Below are positions 35,952-45,188 of a stretch of DNA of 64,000 nt, in pieces (position 1 is the stretch's first letter; every line of letters begins with the position of its first letter). The DNA comes from Oceanobacillus halophilus (GTDB lineage Bacteria > Bacillota > Bacilli > Bacillales > Amphibacillaceae), in NCBI RefSeq assembly GCF_003628505.1, contig NZ_RBZP01000001.1, positions 558,001 to 622,000 on the forward strand. Direction: 5' to 3'. The notes under the pieces were generated by a model. The model was not told the DNA's origin. It worked only from the letters and a program-made list of their open reading frames with translations, and searched no databases. Made by a program: the position numbers and the translations under genes.

Positions 35952-35984
35952 TTTCTCACACCCATCAATAAGAATTGATAGGTT

Positions 35985-36014
35985 TAGTGTAAGCTAATTT
36001 TATTATTCTATACT
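35985..36014 (-). promoter_or_regulatory. Possible SigG-type promoter of spoVAF
   Basis: On the minus strand AGTATA (36009-36014) and TACACTA (35985-35991) are spaced by 17 bases. They match 4 of 6 and 5 of 7 positions of the forespore SigG consensus (TGAATA, CATACTA). It is weak by itself but lies about 34 bases before a gene whose product acts in the forespore. Confidence 0.35.
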
Positions 36015-36044
36015 TAATAAACGTCTGCAACGTCGTAATTCTAC

Positions 36045-36661
36045 AAGGCTCTTTTCTAAAAGTTTGTTACTTTTTAACATGACTTTACCTTGCATTTTAT
36101 ATAGACTGTTGAAATCTATAATTCAGAATAGTGTAGCGATTTGTGCGATCATTCGCTCCGGCAGAATACTTCGCTACGTTACATGCTCTAAAATTTATAA
36201 ACTATAGTCCATAATGTCACGTTCGGGGGAGTTTTCCCGTAAAAAGAGAAATTTCCTAGTTAAAATCAAGCAAAGCAGGAACTAAGCGAAGGAAATACAC
36301 GGAGACTCCTTGAAAAAAGAAGACCACTTTTTTCTGCGTGCGATGTTTCGCTGCCGAAGCGTTCCTTGTCCTGAGGGAAGAAGAGCATCGGTGAGACTAC
36401 GTAGTGAGGGAACTACTTGAATATTCTTCCTTGTTCCCTTGCGCCGAGAAAGCCCGCTTCGAAGCATTACTGGAAGACGCAGGCGCACAAGCTTTTCAGC
36501 ACGAAGGAGGCTCACCAGCTCCCCTAAGGTGCGCGTAGTGTATTTCCGTAGCGGTGTAAACGAATCGCTTCATTAGTTATTTATACTTGATTAAATATAT
36601 CAACAGTTTCTAACAACTGTAAACTTCAAAAAGCAACAAACTATACGAAAAAGAGCATTCT
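36045..36661 (+). mobile_element. GC-rich bipartite intergenic repeat with terminal inverted repeats (copy C)
   Basis: The most complete copy. The ends are inverted repeats of about 30 bases (left 36045-36075, right 36626-36658 reversed) sharing GCTCTTTT, AGTTTGTT and CTTTTT. The left arm (about 36148-36185) has CGCTCCGGCAGAATACTTCG. The right arm (about 36500-36565), reversed, has GGAAATACAC and GGGGAGCTGGTGAGCCTCCT. The middle is GC-rich without homology to known genes. It ends 6 bases before the rhomboid gene stop. A 77-codon reading frame inside it is not believable. Confidence 0.75.
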
Positions 36662-36667
36662 ATAATC

Positions 36668-38209
36668 TTAGTCTACCACTTCTCCCGTGATCTTTTCATA
36701 CAAATCTTTAACCCCGTTCAAATCATCTTTCCTGTTGTAAGCAATTCTTATGTGTTCCTCAGCCTTTTCCATTTGCTCATTATTATAATATAGAAGAGCG
36801 AGATTATAATGTGCTTCAGGTAATGATTCATAGGAGATACTTTCTTCTAAGTCTTTGATCGCTAAATCAATTTCATTTAATTCAATATAAGCATAGGAAC
36901 GTTGAAATAGTAATACCCCTTCATGATCTCCTTCTTTATCTAAAGCAGTTGTTGCTAGTTTAACTACATCCTCATAGTTCTTTTCAGTAAGAGACTTTTC
37001 AATTAACTGCAAATGATACGATTGATTGTTTAAATTATTCACAACTCCTATGTAAACAAAGCCTAAGAGGGAAGCTATATAAATAAATATAGCTAATAAC
37101 TGAATGTTCATGTTTTTCTTTTTTGGTAGATGAAAAATAGCCGAGGCTATAAAACCAGCCAATAATCCACCTAAATGGGCAGCCATGTCAATTTGCTGAA
37201 CGGTTAATCCTACGACAATATTTATAGCAAGAATCATCAAAACATTTACTCCCATAGTTCGGAAGAAGATTTGTTTATAGTTCAATCCAAAAAATAATAA
37301 GGCTCCAAATAATCCAAAAATAACTCCAGATGCTCCAGCAGACACACTTGTAGTAAAGGCAAAGCTAGCAATTCCACCACCCACTCCAGCTAAAAAGTAA
37401 ATAAGTAGAAATCTTAAGGATCCATAAATTCTTTCAATTAATGTTCCTAAATAATAAACAGCTAACATATTCATGAATAAATGCAATAAACCAATATGAA
37501 GAAACATGGAACTAAAAATCCTCCACCATTGCCTATCCTCTATTATCGCTGGATTATACTTTGCACCGAAGTCTATCAATGTATCAATAGAAGTGCTACT
37601 CCCATATTTTTCGAGTAAAAAAAATACGATGAGATTTACTGTTATAAGGAGATAGGTAAAGCGGGGTTTCCCATATGTAAATATTTCCTGAGTTTCTTTT
37701 CGTTTATCTTCGAGTAGCTGAAAAAAATATTTTTTAAAAGCATCGATTTCTGTTTCCATTTCATCTTCTGTAGGCTGATCCTCTAAGTGAAATTCGCTAA
37801 TTTGAAGCGAAGTCTGTATCCTTACTAATTCATCAAAGTATTCTTCATCATGTAAATAGTAAATTTTCATTTTCACAGGTTTTTTTTCTTTTAATTGCAT
37901 GGGTTTTTTTAATATTTCCCAATCATCGACTGGCGTATATGTAGAAATATAAATATTATGTACTTCTATGTCTCTTCCCCTTAGTAACTTCTTCATACTT
38001 TTTACCTTTTGAAAAACAATTGCTATGTCTTTTCTTAGATGATTTTGCCAATCAAATCCATTATGTGTTAATCGAACAACTTTAGACTTTTTCTTACTAT
38101 ATTTTTCTAACCAGATTTCATTAGTATCCATATGGATTAGTTCATAATCATTATTTGTAACAAGATGGTAAGTTAATTTGTACATTGTATATAAATTTTC
38201 CAGATACAT
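36668..38209 (-). CDS. Rhomboid family intramembrane serine protease with TPR (YqgP/GluP)
   Basis: A 513-residue membrane protein: an N-terminal cytoplasmic domain (about 1-175), a rhomboid core of seven helices (about 180-385) and two or three C-terminal TPR units (about 400-510). The catalytic Ser lies in G-A-S-G-V-I-F-G and the His in A-A-H-L-G-G. In B. subtilis YqgP, with FtsH, degrades the magnesium transporter MgtE under Mn/Mg stress. All catalytic residues are present, so it should be active. Confidence 0.93.
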   Translation of the reverse strand: MYLENLYTMYKLTYHLVTNNDYELIHMDTNEIWLEKYSKKKSKVVRLTHNGFDWQNHLRKDIAIVFQKVKSMKKLLRGRDIEVHNIYISTYTPVDDWEILKKPMQLKEKKPVKMKIYYLHDEEYFDELVRIQTSLQISEFHLEDQPTEDEMETEIDAFKKYFFQLLEDKRKETQEIFTYGKPRFTYLLITVNLIVFFLLEKYGSSTSIDTLIDFGAKYNPAIIEDRQWWRIFSSMFLHIGLLHLFMNMLAVYYLGTLIERIYGSLRFLLIYFLAGVGGGIASFAFTTSVSAGASGVIFGLFGALLFFGLNYKQIFFRTMGVNVLMILAINIVVGLTVQQIDMAAHLGGLLAGFIASAIFHLPKKKNMNIQLLAIFIYIASLLGFVYIGVVNNLNNQSYHLQLIEKSLTEKNYEDVVKLATTALDKEGDHEGVLLFQRSYAYIELNEIDLAIKDLEESISYESLPEAHYNLALLYYNNEQMEKAEEHIRIAYNRKDDLNGVKDLYEKITGEVVD

Positions 38210-38309
38210 TTATTCACCTTCCTTCCTTTTATGATATCAAAATAAAGTTATAAAAAGAAGCTTAAACAGACTTGAGTATAATACATTCTCCTCCATAATC
38301 AGATAAAAA

Positions 38310-38337
38310 AAGAAGTTGTAACCATGACAACTTCTTT
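38310..38337 (-). terminator. Terminator of the 63-residue membrane protein gene
   Basis: AAGAAGTTGT and its complement (loop of 8) are followed on the minus strand by CTTTTTTTATC, 12 bases after the stop codon. Confidence 0.8.
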
Positions 38338-38349
38338 CCAGATTAATTA

Positions 38350-38541
38350 TTATTTATTTATATCTTCGCTGAATAAACTCGGTAATACTTTCGAACGCAT
38401 TTGGGGCATATTCATTGATATTCGTACTGCATACCTACGTAATACAGGAACTGCTAGAATGGCATTTAGTATTCGATATCTCCACTTGTAAATAGATAGT
38501 ATTGAAGCAAAAATTATCAATAATTGATAAAAACTTTTCAT
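38350..38541 (-). CDS. Hypothetical small membrane protein
   Basis: Not recognised. The 63-residue protein has one hydrophobic segment (about 4-21), a basic middle with K-W-R-Y-R and R-R-Y-A-V-R, and a short tail. It has a proper GAAGG ribosome binding site 9 bases before the ATG and its own terminator, so it appears to be a genuine gene. It sits between rpmG and the rhomboid gene, where B. subtilis has yqgN/yqgO. Confidence 0.65.
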   Translation of the reverse strand: MKSFYQLLIIFASILSIYKWRYRILNAILAVPVLRRYAVRISMNMPQMRSKVLPSLFSEDINK

Positions 38542-38647
38542 TTTATAACACCTTCTTTATTCGCTTTATGGTGTTATTAGTTTTTGAAGCAATCTTTTAT
38601 TTATTCATATGTTTATCATCCCAAAATATGTTCTCCGTTCAAAACAA

Positions 38648-38682
38648 CAAACCCTCTCATCCCGTTATGGATAAGAGGGTTA
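38648..38682 (-). terminator. Terminator of rpmG
   Basis: An AACCCTCT/AGAGGGTT stem with an additional inner pairing is followed on the minus strand by TGTTGTTTTG. It lies about 16 bases after rpmG. Confidence 0.65.
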
Positions 38683-38697
38683 ATTACATCCGAAAAA

Positions 38698-38847
38698 TTA
38701 TTTTGTTTCACGGTGTAATGTGTGTTTTTTAAGACGTGGGCAATATTTCATAAGCTCGATACGCTCAGGATTTGTACGTTTGTTTTTTGTTGTAATATAA
38801 TTACGGTCACCTGTTTCAGTACAAGCTAAAGTAATGTTTACGCGCAT
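38698..38847 (-). CDS. rpmG: 50S ribosomal protein L33, zinc-independent type
   Basis: A 49-residue basic protein starting [13 protein letters not shown] and ending T-L-H-R-E-T-K, the full L33 pattern. Only two cysteines (9 and 36) remain of the four that bind zinc in the C+ form, so this is a C- paralogue. C- L33 copies are often induced on zinc starvation; I did not see a clear Zur box upstream. It lies next to the yqgP-like gene as in B. subtilis. Confidence 0.93.
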   Translation of the reverse strand: MRVNITLACTETGDRNYITTKNKRTNPERIELMKYCPRLKKHTLHRETK

Positions 38848-39149
38848 GATTTTCCCTCCAAACTATAAAAAGCTAGCCAAAATTAATTAGAATACTTAGG
38901 CTACGTCATCATTTATGGCGATAGTCTTCGTACTCTTGACAGAAAAGAAGTAGAATACTTCCAACCTGCGAACATATTCGCTTCAGACTTAAATAATAAT
39001 ATCAGAATTTCCTCATTCTATCAAGAACAAATGGAAAAAACTTAAAGTTTTCATGAAAGGAATTCTATGTTATAAATATATATGGACAAAAAATGCCGAA
39101 AGTTCCCGTATTATATATTAGATTTTTTTAGGGATAAGGAGGAATACGC
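38848..39149. other. Gap between divergent rpmG and small membrane gene
   Basis: Holds the promoters of two divergent units. No gene of useful length, no hairpin with a T-run and no match to the GC-rich repeat family was seen. Confidence 0.5.
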
Positions 39150-39365
39150 ATGCTTTATGCTGCTATTGCAATTGTACTTGTTGGAGTTGTTCTATTTGCT
39201 TTGTCATTTTTCATGAATGATAGATTGGAAGACTTGGAAAGCCAAGTGGAACAATTATCCATTACAACTATGCAAGATACATATCAGATGAAGAAAAAAA
39301 TTAAAGTGTTAGAAGAAGAATTAGTTCCTGATGATCTTGCGAATGACATGCTAGTTAATAAATAA
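39150..39365 (+). CDS. Small membrane-anchored coiled-coil protein (YqzD-like)
   Basis: A 71-residue protein with one N-terminal membrane helix (2-21) followed by a heptad-like region (about 24-57, [11 protein letters not shown] and [11 protein letters not shown]). AGGAGG precedes the ATG. It resembles B. subtilis YqzD in layout and sits with a YqzC-like partner 21 bases downstream, but the similarity is weak and the function unknown. Confidence 0.65.
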   Translation: MLYAAIAIVLVGVVLFALSFFMNDRLEDLESQVEQLSITTMQDTYQMKKKIKVLEEELVPDDLANDMLVNK

Positions 39366-39386
39366 TAGTTAAAAGAGGAGAAACAC

Positions 39387-39938
39387 ATGAAACAACTCGT
39401 ACGATATTTCTCATTAGGATTAATCACAGCTGGAATAGTCATGTTAGTAGGAGTCTATTTTACTGAAAAGAACAATGCAGAAGAATTATCAGTAGATCAA
39501 ATGATTCCTAGGCTCGAGGACGAAGGTTACCATGTACTTGATAATAAAGAATATATTTCCATGACGATAAATACGGGCGAAGACAAAGAATTAGAAAAAG
39601 AAACTCAAGAAGAAGAGGATAAGAAAGAAGATTCCGAAGCTCCAGAATTAGATAAGGGTGATCAGGACGAAAAAGAAGATAGTAAAGAAGAATCCAAAGA
39701 AGAGGATAAGAAAGAAGAACAAGAAGAAAGTGCAAAGACTGTTGTGATTAACGTAGAGTCGGGTATGCACACTTCTTCTATTAGTGACTTGCTGGAAGAA
39801 AATAAAATCATTAAAGAATCCTCAGAATTTAATGAATATCTAATTGATAATGACTATCATCTGAAAGTACAGCTTGGGGAAGTTGAAGTTTCGAGTGATA
39901 TGAGCTTCTATGAACTTGCAGAAGCATTGACTAATTAA
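39387..39938 (+). CDS. Membrane-anchored MltG/YceG N-domain-like protein with acidic linker (YqzC-like)
   Basis: A 183-residue protein. Residues 8-26 form a membrane helix. Residues 62-118 are an almost uninterrupted Glu/Asp/Lys linker. The C-terminal 65 residues (I-N-V-E-S-G-M-H, I-S-D-L-L-E-E-N-K-I-I, L-A-E-A-L-T) follow the pattern of the LysM-like subdomain of MltG endolytic transglycosylases. The catalytic domain of MltG is entirely missing, so it cannot be a lytic enzyme. It may bind glycans or act as a scaffold; function unknown. Confidence 0.7.
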   Translation: MKQLVRYFSLGLITAGIVMLVGVYFTEKNNAEELSVDQMIPRLEDEGYHVLDNKEYISMTINTGEDKELEKETQEEEDKKEDSEAPELDKGDQDEKEDSKEESKEEDKKEEQEESAKTVVINVESGMHTSSISDLLEENKIIKESSEFNEYLIDNDYHLKVQLGEVEVSSDMSFYELAEALTN

Positions 39939-39942
39939 ATAG

Positions 39943-39984
39943 GAATGAGCAGTTATAATGTAAACTGCTCATTCTTTTTTTATT
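39943..39984 (+). terminator. Terminator between the YqzC-like gene and phoU
   Basis: GAATGAGCAGTT and its complement (loop of 8) end in TTTTTTTATTT on the plus strand. phoU converges on it from the other side. Confidence 0.9.
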
Positions 39985-40005
39985 TAAACTTTTGAGACAT
40001 CCAAT

Positions 40006-40662
40006 TTAATTTAAGTTATAGTTTTCTCCCCTAACTAAATAAAGAATGCTCTCCCCAATATTTGTGATATGGTCAGCAAACCTTTCAAGATATCTTGCAA
40101 TAAATGCCACTTGCATTACATATTGGATTTTATCAGGATTTGTAGCTGTTTCTCCCAATAATTCACTAACCATATCTTTATACAATTTGTCTACTTTATC
40201 GTCCATTCCACCTAATTTCTTAGCTATGATGATATCTTCCTGTTCAAACGCAATAATGGCTTGCTGTAACATCTCCATAATTAGCTCTTGCATTTTATGA
40301 ATTCCGTCTGGAATAGCAATGTAAGTCTCTCCTAATTGAATGGTTGACTGAGCTATGTTTTTAGCATTATCAGCCATTCTTTCAATATCTGTCACAATTC
40401 TTAACGCCATTATTGTTCTTCGTAAATCTGTAGCAACCGGCTGTTGTTTTGCTATTAATAAAACGGTTTGATCATTTATTTCTAATTCCCCACGATCAAT
40501 TTGTATATCCTCATCAATGACTTTCCTTGCTTTCTCTAAATCCTGGGTAAATAAAGCATCTATTGCTTCATTTAAAGCTTGACCAGATAACTCCGCCAGT
40601 TTAATAATCCGCTTATTTAATTCTTCTAATTCATTATTGAATTGATTACGTGTCGTTACCAT
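40006..40662 (-). CDS. phoU: Phosphate transport regulator PhoU
   Basis: PhoU is a cytoplasmic two-bundle helical protein that modulates the PstSCAB transporter and PhoR signalling. The 218 residues show two copies of the PhoU repeat, with the metal-binding E/D-x-x-x-D signatures (R-I-V-T-D-I-E-R-M-A-D-N-A-K-N-I at about 88-103 and R-Y-L-E-R-F-A-D-H-I-T-N-I near 190). No pst gene is adjacent; pbpA comes next after a 389-base gap, so this is an orphan phoU. Confidence 0.95.
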   Translation of the reverse strand: MVTTRNQFNNELEELNKRIIKLAELSGQALNEAIDALFTQDLEKARKVIDEDIQIDRGELEINDQTVLLIAKQQPVATDLRRTIMALRIVTDIERMADNAKNIAQSTIQLGETYIAIPDGIHKMQELIMEMLQQAIIAFEQEDIIIAKKLGGMDDKVDKLYKDMVSELLGETATNPDKIQYVMQVAFIARYLERFADHITNIGESILYLVRGENYNLN

Positions 40663-41051
40663 CTCCTGATCACATCTCCTTACTTACTGTTAATACAAAA
40701 AAACTAATATAGTTTACTAAGGTAATTATATCGAATAATTATTAATGTAGTGTTAAGACTGAGTAAAATATGTATATATACTCATATTCCATAGAGAGGC
40801 ATATTCCTCGGACTGGGTTAATTAAAGCTAACTGGGAGATTTAGAGTTCATAGAAAGTACAACATAGTGAAACACTCCTATTGTAGTGTCCTTCCTGCCA
40901 TTAAAAAGACAATAACGCAAAGGTAAAAAAATCCTTTGCGTTTCCTTCTGTCAAAATTCCATAGTTATATTATTGTTAAGTAATAAAGATGTTTATTAGA
41001 ACCAAATCGATTCATTTGATAAATTCAGAGCTTTTGCTTATGCTAATTATT
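40663..41051. other. Gene-free gap between phoU and pbpA
   Basis: The site where B. subtilis carries pstS-pstBB. No remnant of a pst gene was seen in any frame. It holds the phoU promoter region and the pbpA terminator. Confidence 0.5.
40914..40942 (-). terminator. Probable terminator downstream of pbpA
   Basis: The ten-pair stem AACGCAAAGG/CCTTTGCGTT encloses an A-rich loop. The T-tract on the minus strand is short and displaced (ATTGTCTTTTT), and it lies 110 bases from the gene, so confidence is moderate. Confidence 0.55.
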
Positions 41052-43148
41052 CTAATTTTCATCTACATCTCTTTTTTTCATTTCAAAATACGTATCCAAT
41101 ATTCTTTCCCCTATTAAATTATTGATAGGGTGTTGTTTTTTTATATTTGCTCCCATGTTGGGAACCACAATTGCAAAAGCTACTTCAGGGTCATTGAATG
41201 GTGCATATCCAACTAATGTGCGATTCTCCGTCTTATGCAATGATCCATCATTTGGATTAAAATAGTCACTTTGAGCAGTACCCGTTTTTCCGGCAGGTTT
41301 ATATTTCTTATCAGCAAAGTATTTAGAAGCAGTTCCTCGGGATTCTTGAAATACCCTTCGAAAACCTTCCTGGACTCTTTCTATATGATTCATATCAATC
41401 TTGTTTAATACAGAAGTGTTAACCGTGCGTGAAATCGATCCTGGTTTATCTTCTGTAACATTATGATTACGGATTTCCTTAACGAAATAAGGTTTCACTC
41501 GATATCCACCATTAGCGATAGTAGATATATATTGCACCAATTGCATCGTTGTATAGGTATCATATTGCCCGATTGCAAAATCCATTAAATTACCCGCCTT
41601 TGGTTCTGTGCCAACAAATCCAGTAGCTTCATATGGGTAATCAATACCTGTTTCTATACCAAGCCCAAATTGCGAGAAGTATTTGCGAAATGTTTGAAAA
41701 GCAAGGTGATTGATGGAAACGGTACTTCCATTTGGAAATGGGTACCGATACTCTCCACCCATTCTGAGTGCAATGTAGAACATATATACGTTAGATGATA
41801 ATTTTAAAGCATCATAATCATTGACTAATCCTAAATTGCTATAAGAAGATTTTTCTGGGGTACCTGCTATTTTGATTGGTCTATCATAGAAACTCTGTCC
41901 AGGTTTGATAACACCAGAATCATAACCAGCCAGCACAGTTGCTCCTTTGATTGCAGAACCCGGCCTATGCGCATCATATAACGTACGAAATGCCTCATTA
42001 CTAAACTCATTCTTATCCCGAAGATACCGTTGACCTGACACCGCTAGTATTTCACCTGTCTTTGGATTAACCACCACAACTAGAGCATCCGTTAAGAATC
42101 GATTTGCGTAAGGGTGTTTATTAATAGCAGTCAACAATTCCTCTTGTACGATGTTATCAACTGCTTCTTGAAATTTAATATCAATAGTTAGAACTAAATC
42201 CTTTCCATGATATCCTTCTACCACAGTATCTGAGCCTATTACTACACCATCTTTTGTTGTAGTGTACTGTTTTTGCTCTTTTCTACCTCTTAATACCTCT
42301 TCATAATAGTCCTCTAATCCGCTTGTTCCAACTCGGTCATTTCTACTATAACCTCTAGTAAGATAATACTCTTCATTCTCAGCAGGGATTCCCTCTTCCT
42401 GTGTTGTAATCGAACCTAATAAACTTCGTAAAGTATCTCTATATGGGTAACCGCGATTCCAGTCAGTTGTTGCATTAATACCTGGTAGTTCATTTAAATG
42501 CTCTGATACTTTAGCATATTCTTCAGCTGTAACACCTTTATTTTTTACAATTTGGGGTGTTAAGGAGTAAGCCTTATCCAATTCTTTTTTAATAGCAATA
42601 ATTTCTTTTTCCTGTAAAGTAAGACTGTTTATTTCTTCAGTTGTTATTAAATCCAATGTTTTGTTATATGCTTCTACATTACTTAATTTTTCCCGCTCAT
42701 CATCCGGTAATCTGCTATCAGCTTCATCTTTATTTTCTAAATACCAATACTCTTTTAGATTTCTTTCTGACAATTCACTGTCATAGTATGTCTCTGGATT
42801 GCTTTCTTCTACCGGAACCATAGATATGAATCTAGACAATTTCTTTGCTATATCTAAACGTTCTTTTGCTTGTACCCCCTTCTCTGGCGTGTAGGTAATT
42901 GAATATACCGGTTCATTATCTACAATTACAATGTTATTACTGTCATAAATTTTCCCTCGGGGCACTGGGATACTGCTAGTATCCAATCTAGTTCTTTCGA
43001 TTTCTTTTTGGAAATTACTCCCATTTAGTATTTGTACAACCCCTAACTGAAGTATAAGTATAGAGAATAGCAGGAAAACAACAAAAAACAATACATTTAT
43101 TCGGAATGGCAGTTGTGACTTTTTTTTCTTTCTTGATTTTTCGGTCAT
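41052..43148 (-). CDS. pbpA: Class B penicillin-binding protein 2A (PbpA)
   Basis: A transpeptidase that cross-links sidewall peptidoglycan during elongation. It has a cytoplasmic basic stretch, a membrane anchor (about 16-40), a dimerisation domain, and a transpeptidase domain with S-A-I-K (S-x-x-K, about 398), S-S-N (S-x-N, about 455) and K-T-G-T-A (about 625). All catalytic motifs are intact. The 698-residue length suits PbpA/PbpH. The ATG of M-T-E-K-S was preferred over one five codons upstream because of the GGGAG site. It lies next to the MFS gene as in B. subtilis. Confidence 0.94.
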   Translation of the reverse strand: MTEKSRKKKKSQLPFRINVLFFVVFLLFSILILQLGVVQILNGSNFQKEIERTRLDTSSIPVPRGKIYDSNNIVIVDNEPVYSITYTPEKGVQAKERLDIAKKLSRFISMVPVEESNPETYYDSELSERNLKEYWYLENKDEADSRLPDDEREKLSNVEAYNKTLDLITTEEINSLTLQEKEIIAIKKELDKAYSLTPQIVKNKGVTAEEYAKVSEHLNELPGINATTDWNRGYPYRDTLRSLLGSITTQEEGIPAENEEYYLTRGYSRNDRVGTSGLEDYYEEVLRGRKEQKQYTTTKDGVVIGSDTVVEGYHGKDLVLTIDIKFQEAVDNIVQEELLTAINKHPYANRFLTDALVVVVNPKTGEILAVSGQRYLRDKNEFSNEAFRTLYDAHRPGSAIKGATVLAGYDSGVIKPGQSFYDRPIKIAGTPEKSSYSNLGLVNDYDALKLSSNVYMFYIALRMGGEYRYPFPNGSTVSINHLAFQTFRKYFSQFGLGIETGIDYPYEATGFVGTEPKAGNLMDFAIGQYDTYTTMQLVQYISTIANGGYRVKPYFVKEIRNHNVTEDKPGSISRTVNTSVLNKIDMNHIERVQEGFRRVFQESRGTASKYFADKKYKPAGKTGTAQSDYFNPNDGSLHKTENRTLVGYAPFNDPEVAFAIVVPNMGANIKKQHPINNLIGERILDTYFEMKKRDVDEN

Positions 43149-43200
43149 AGCCAACGCTCCCAAAAATTTGTCAAATTATTTTTATAAAGTCATAATCCCA

Positions 43201-44472
43201 CTATCGATTTTTTTCATCTGTAATCTGATCTTTCATCAATACTTCTTTATGCTGGGTACTGCCTAAATAAATATTTCTTACAAAGAAATAGATAAACAAG
43301 TGACCTGCCCCAAAGATAACTAAAATAATTGGAATTACTTTTTCTGCCTCAAATAACAAAATAGAAATTAGAAAAACAACCACAGATACAATCCTTCCAC
43401 TATTTAGAAACAGTTCTCGGACAACAATGTATTCAATACGCAATTCTCCTGCTTTCCATGCTTTACCTATAACATCATAGGTTAACGAAACATAAGGTAC
43501 ATTTATAATTGGATAAGCAATCCCTATTACGACAGCATATACGATCAATAGAAAATAACTTACGTCAAATAATATAATGAAAATGGAAACATATAATAAA
43601 CTGGCCCCTAACAAGATAGCTTTTTTCCTAAAAGAAGGTTTAATAAACCTTGTTACAATAAAATACAATACAGCAGATAGTCCTGAAAGAAATAAATTAA
43701 AAGTACCTAATGCAAATTCACTTTGAGTGACAATAAATACCCAAATGGAAATAACAAAAACAAACACACCTTCTCGGATCCCTTGAAAAAAATGAGCATT
43801 AAGTACCCTGCTCCAATTTTTATTTTGACGTTTTTCATGCAAAATACGTTTAAAATGGAAATTCCCTTTTGCACTGCGACGTCGTAAAAAGAAACTAGCA
43901 GCGACGGCACATATGAATAGAACAAATGAAATGGTAAAAATAGTTGTGTAACCTACACCGGTAGACATACGAGAAATGATAATACCTGCAAGAAGCGGAC
44001 CTATCATTCCACCTAAAGATTGAAGTACTCCCAAAAAACCATTAAAGAAATCTCTTGTATCTGGTTCAGTTATTTCAAACGTTAACACATTAAATGCAAG
44101 CCAATAGAAGCCATATCCAATACCAAGTAAGCATCCTAACATAAAATTAAAGGTAGATGCCTTTTCACCAATAATTAATACTGATAAGAAAAACAAAGAC
44201 AAAAAGATAACTCCTAATCTCAATACAATAATACGGTCAATCTTTTTAGCCAGTCTTCCTGCTAATACAAACGTCATCGCTTGAAAAAGATTAATTCCCA
44301 GATTATAAACAGCTATCGTTACATAATCTCCAGACTGTCTCCATAAATAAATATTAACAAAAGTGTTAGAAAGAAAAATCCCAAGTGAATACAGTCCACC
44401 AATAAGTAACAATAATAATAGGTCGCGATTGATGTCTATTTTATTTTCAAATGCCTGCAGTATTTTTAACAT
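43201..44472 (-). CDS. MFS transporter (YqgE-like)
   Basis: A 423-residue protein with about twelve membrane helices and the MFS linker G-R-L-A-K-K-I-D-R between helices 2 and 3. Substrate unknown. The position between pbpA and sodA and the length match B. subtilis YqgE. AAAGGAG precedes the ATG. No sign of regulation is visible beyond the shared intergenic region with the sodA terminator. Confidence 0.88.
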   Translation of the reverse strand: MLKILQAFENKIDINRDLLLLLLIGGLYSLGIFLSNTFVNIYLWRQSGDYVTIAVYNLGINLFQAMTFVLAGRLAKKIDRIIVLRLGVIFLSLFFLSVLIIGEKASTFNFMLGCLLGIGYGFYWLAFNVLTFEITEPDTRDFFNGFLGVLQSLGGMIGPLLAGIIISRMSTGVGYTTIFTISFVLFICAVAASFFLRRRSAKGNFHFKRILHEKRQNKNWSRVLNAHFFQGIREGVFVFVISIWVFIVTQSEFALGTFNLFLSGLSAVLYFIVTRFIKPSFRKKAILLGASLLYVSIFIILFDVSYFLLIVYAVVIGIAYPIINVPYVSLTYDVIGKAWKAGELRIEYIVVRELFLNSGRIVSVVVFLISILLFEAEKVIPIILVIFGAGHLFIYFFVRNIYLGSTQHKEVLMKDQITDEKNR

Positions 44473-44530
44473 ATCTAACTACTCCTTTAAGTCTTTTCTT
44501 AGTGTGAACGAAAGAGAGTTAGATATGCAA

Positions 44531-44562
44531 AAAAACACGTGGGTTAAACCCACGTGTTTTTA
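44531..44562 (-). terminator. Terminator of sodA
   Basis: A nearly perfect palindrome around ACACGTGGGTT with T-runs on both sides lies 15 bases after the sodA stop. Confidence 0.88.
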
Positions 44563-44576
44563 TAATTAAAAATAAC

Positions 44577-45188
44577 TTATTTAGCTTCGTTATAGTTTTT
44601 TGCAACTTCGTCCCAGTTAACCACATTCCAGAAAGCTGAAAGGTATTCAGGGCGTCTGTTTTGATATTTTAAGTAATATGCATGTTCCCAAACATCCACA
44701 CCCAACACTGGTGTTTTACCTTCCATTAAGGGAGAATCTTGGTTTGGAGTGCTTGTTACTTCAAGTTCACCATTATTAACGACTAACCAAGCCCAACCTG
44801 ATCCAAAGCGAGTTTTTGCTGCTGTTTCAAATTCTTCTTTAAATTTATCAAAGCTGCCGAATTTTGCATTGATTTTATCAGCTAATTCTCCAGTTGGCTC
44901 CCCACCACCGTTAGGAGATAGTACTTTCCAGAAAAGACTATGGTTAGCATGTCCACCACCATTATTACGTACAGCAGTACGTTTTGCTTCAGGAACTGCA
45001 TCTAAATTACTAACTAATTCTTCTACAGATTTACCTTCTAATTCTGAAAGTCCTTCCACAGCACCATTTAGATTTGTAACATATGTGTTATGGTGTTTCG
45101 TATGATGAATTGTCATTGTTTCTTTATCGATTGTTGGTTCTAATGCATCGTATGCATATGGTAATTCTGGTAATTCAAATTTTGCCAT
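44577..45188 (-). CDS. sodA: Manganese superoxide dismutase
   Basis: SodA converts superoxide to oxygen and hydrogen peroxide. The metal ligands are visible: His27 (in T-I-H-H-T-K-H-H), His near 82 (N-H-S-L-F-W), and Asp/His in D-V-W-E-H-A-Y-Y near 165. The G-G-G-E-P-T-G sequence and the usual residues around the metal favour manganese over iron. The 203-residue length is standard. AAGGAGG precedes the ATG. Confidence 0.97.
   Translation of the reverse strand: MAKFELPELPYAYDALEPTIDKETMTIHHTKHHNTYVTNLNGAVEGLSELEGKSVEELVSNLDAVPEAKRTAVRNNGGGHANHSLFWKVLSPNGGGEPTGELADKINAKFGSFDKFKEEFETAAKTRFGSGWAWLVVNNGELEVTSTPNQDSPLMEGKTPVLGVDVWEHAYYLKYQNRRPEYLSAFWNVVNWDEVAKNYNEAK

Noticed and set aside
36282-36515. 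Minus-strand reading frame of 77 codons inside repeat copy C
   Set aside because: Arg/Ser-rich translation of a GC-rich repeat without a ribosome binding site; the same region in other copies is not open.
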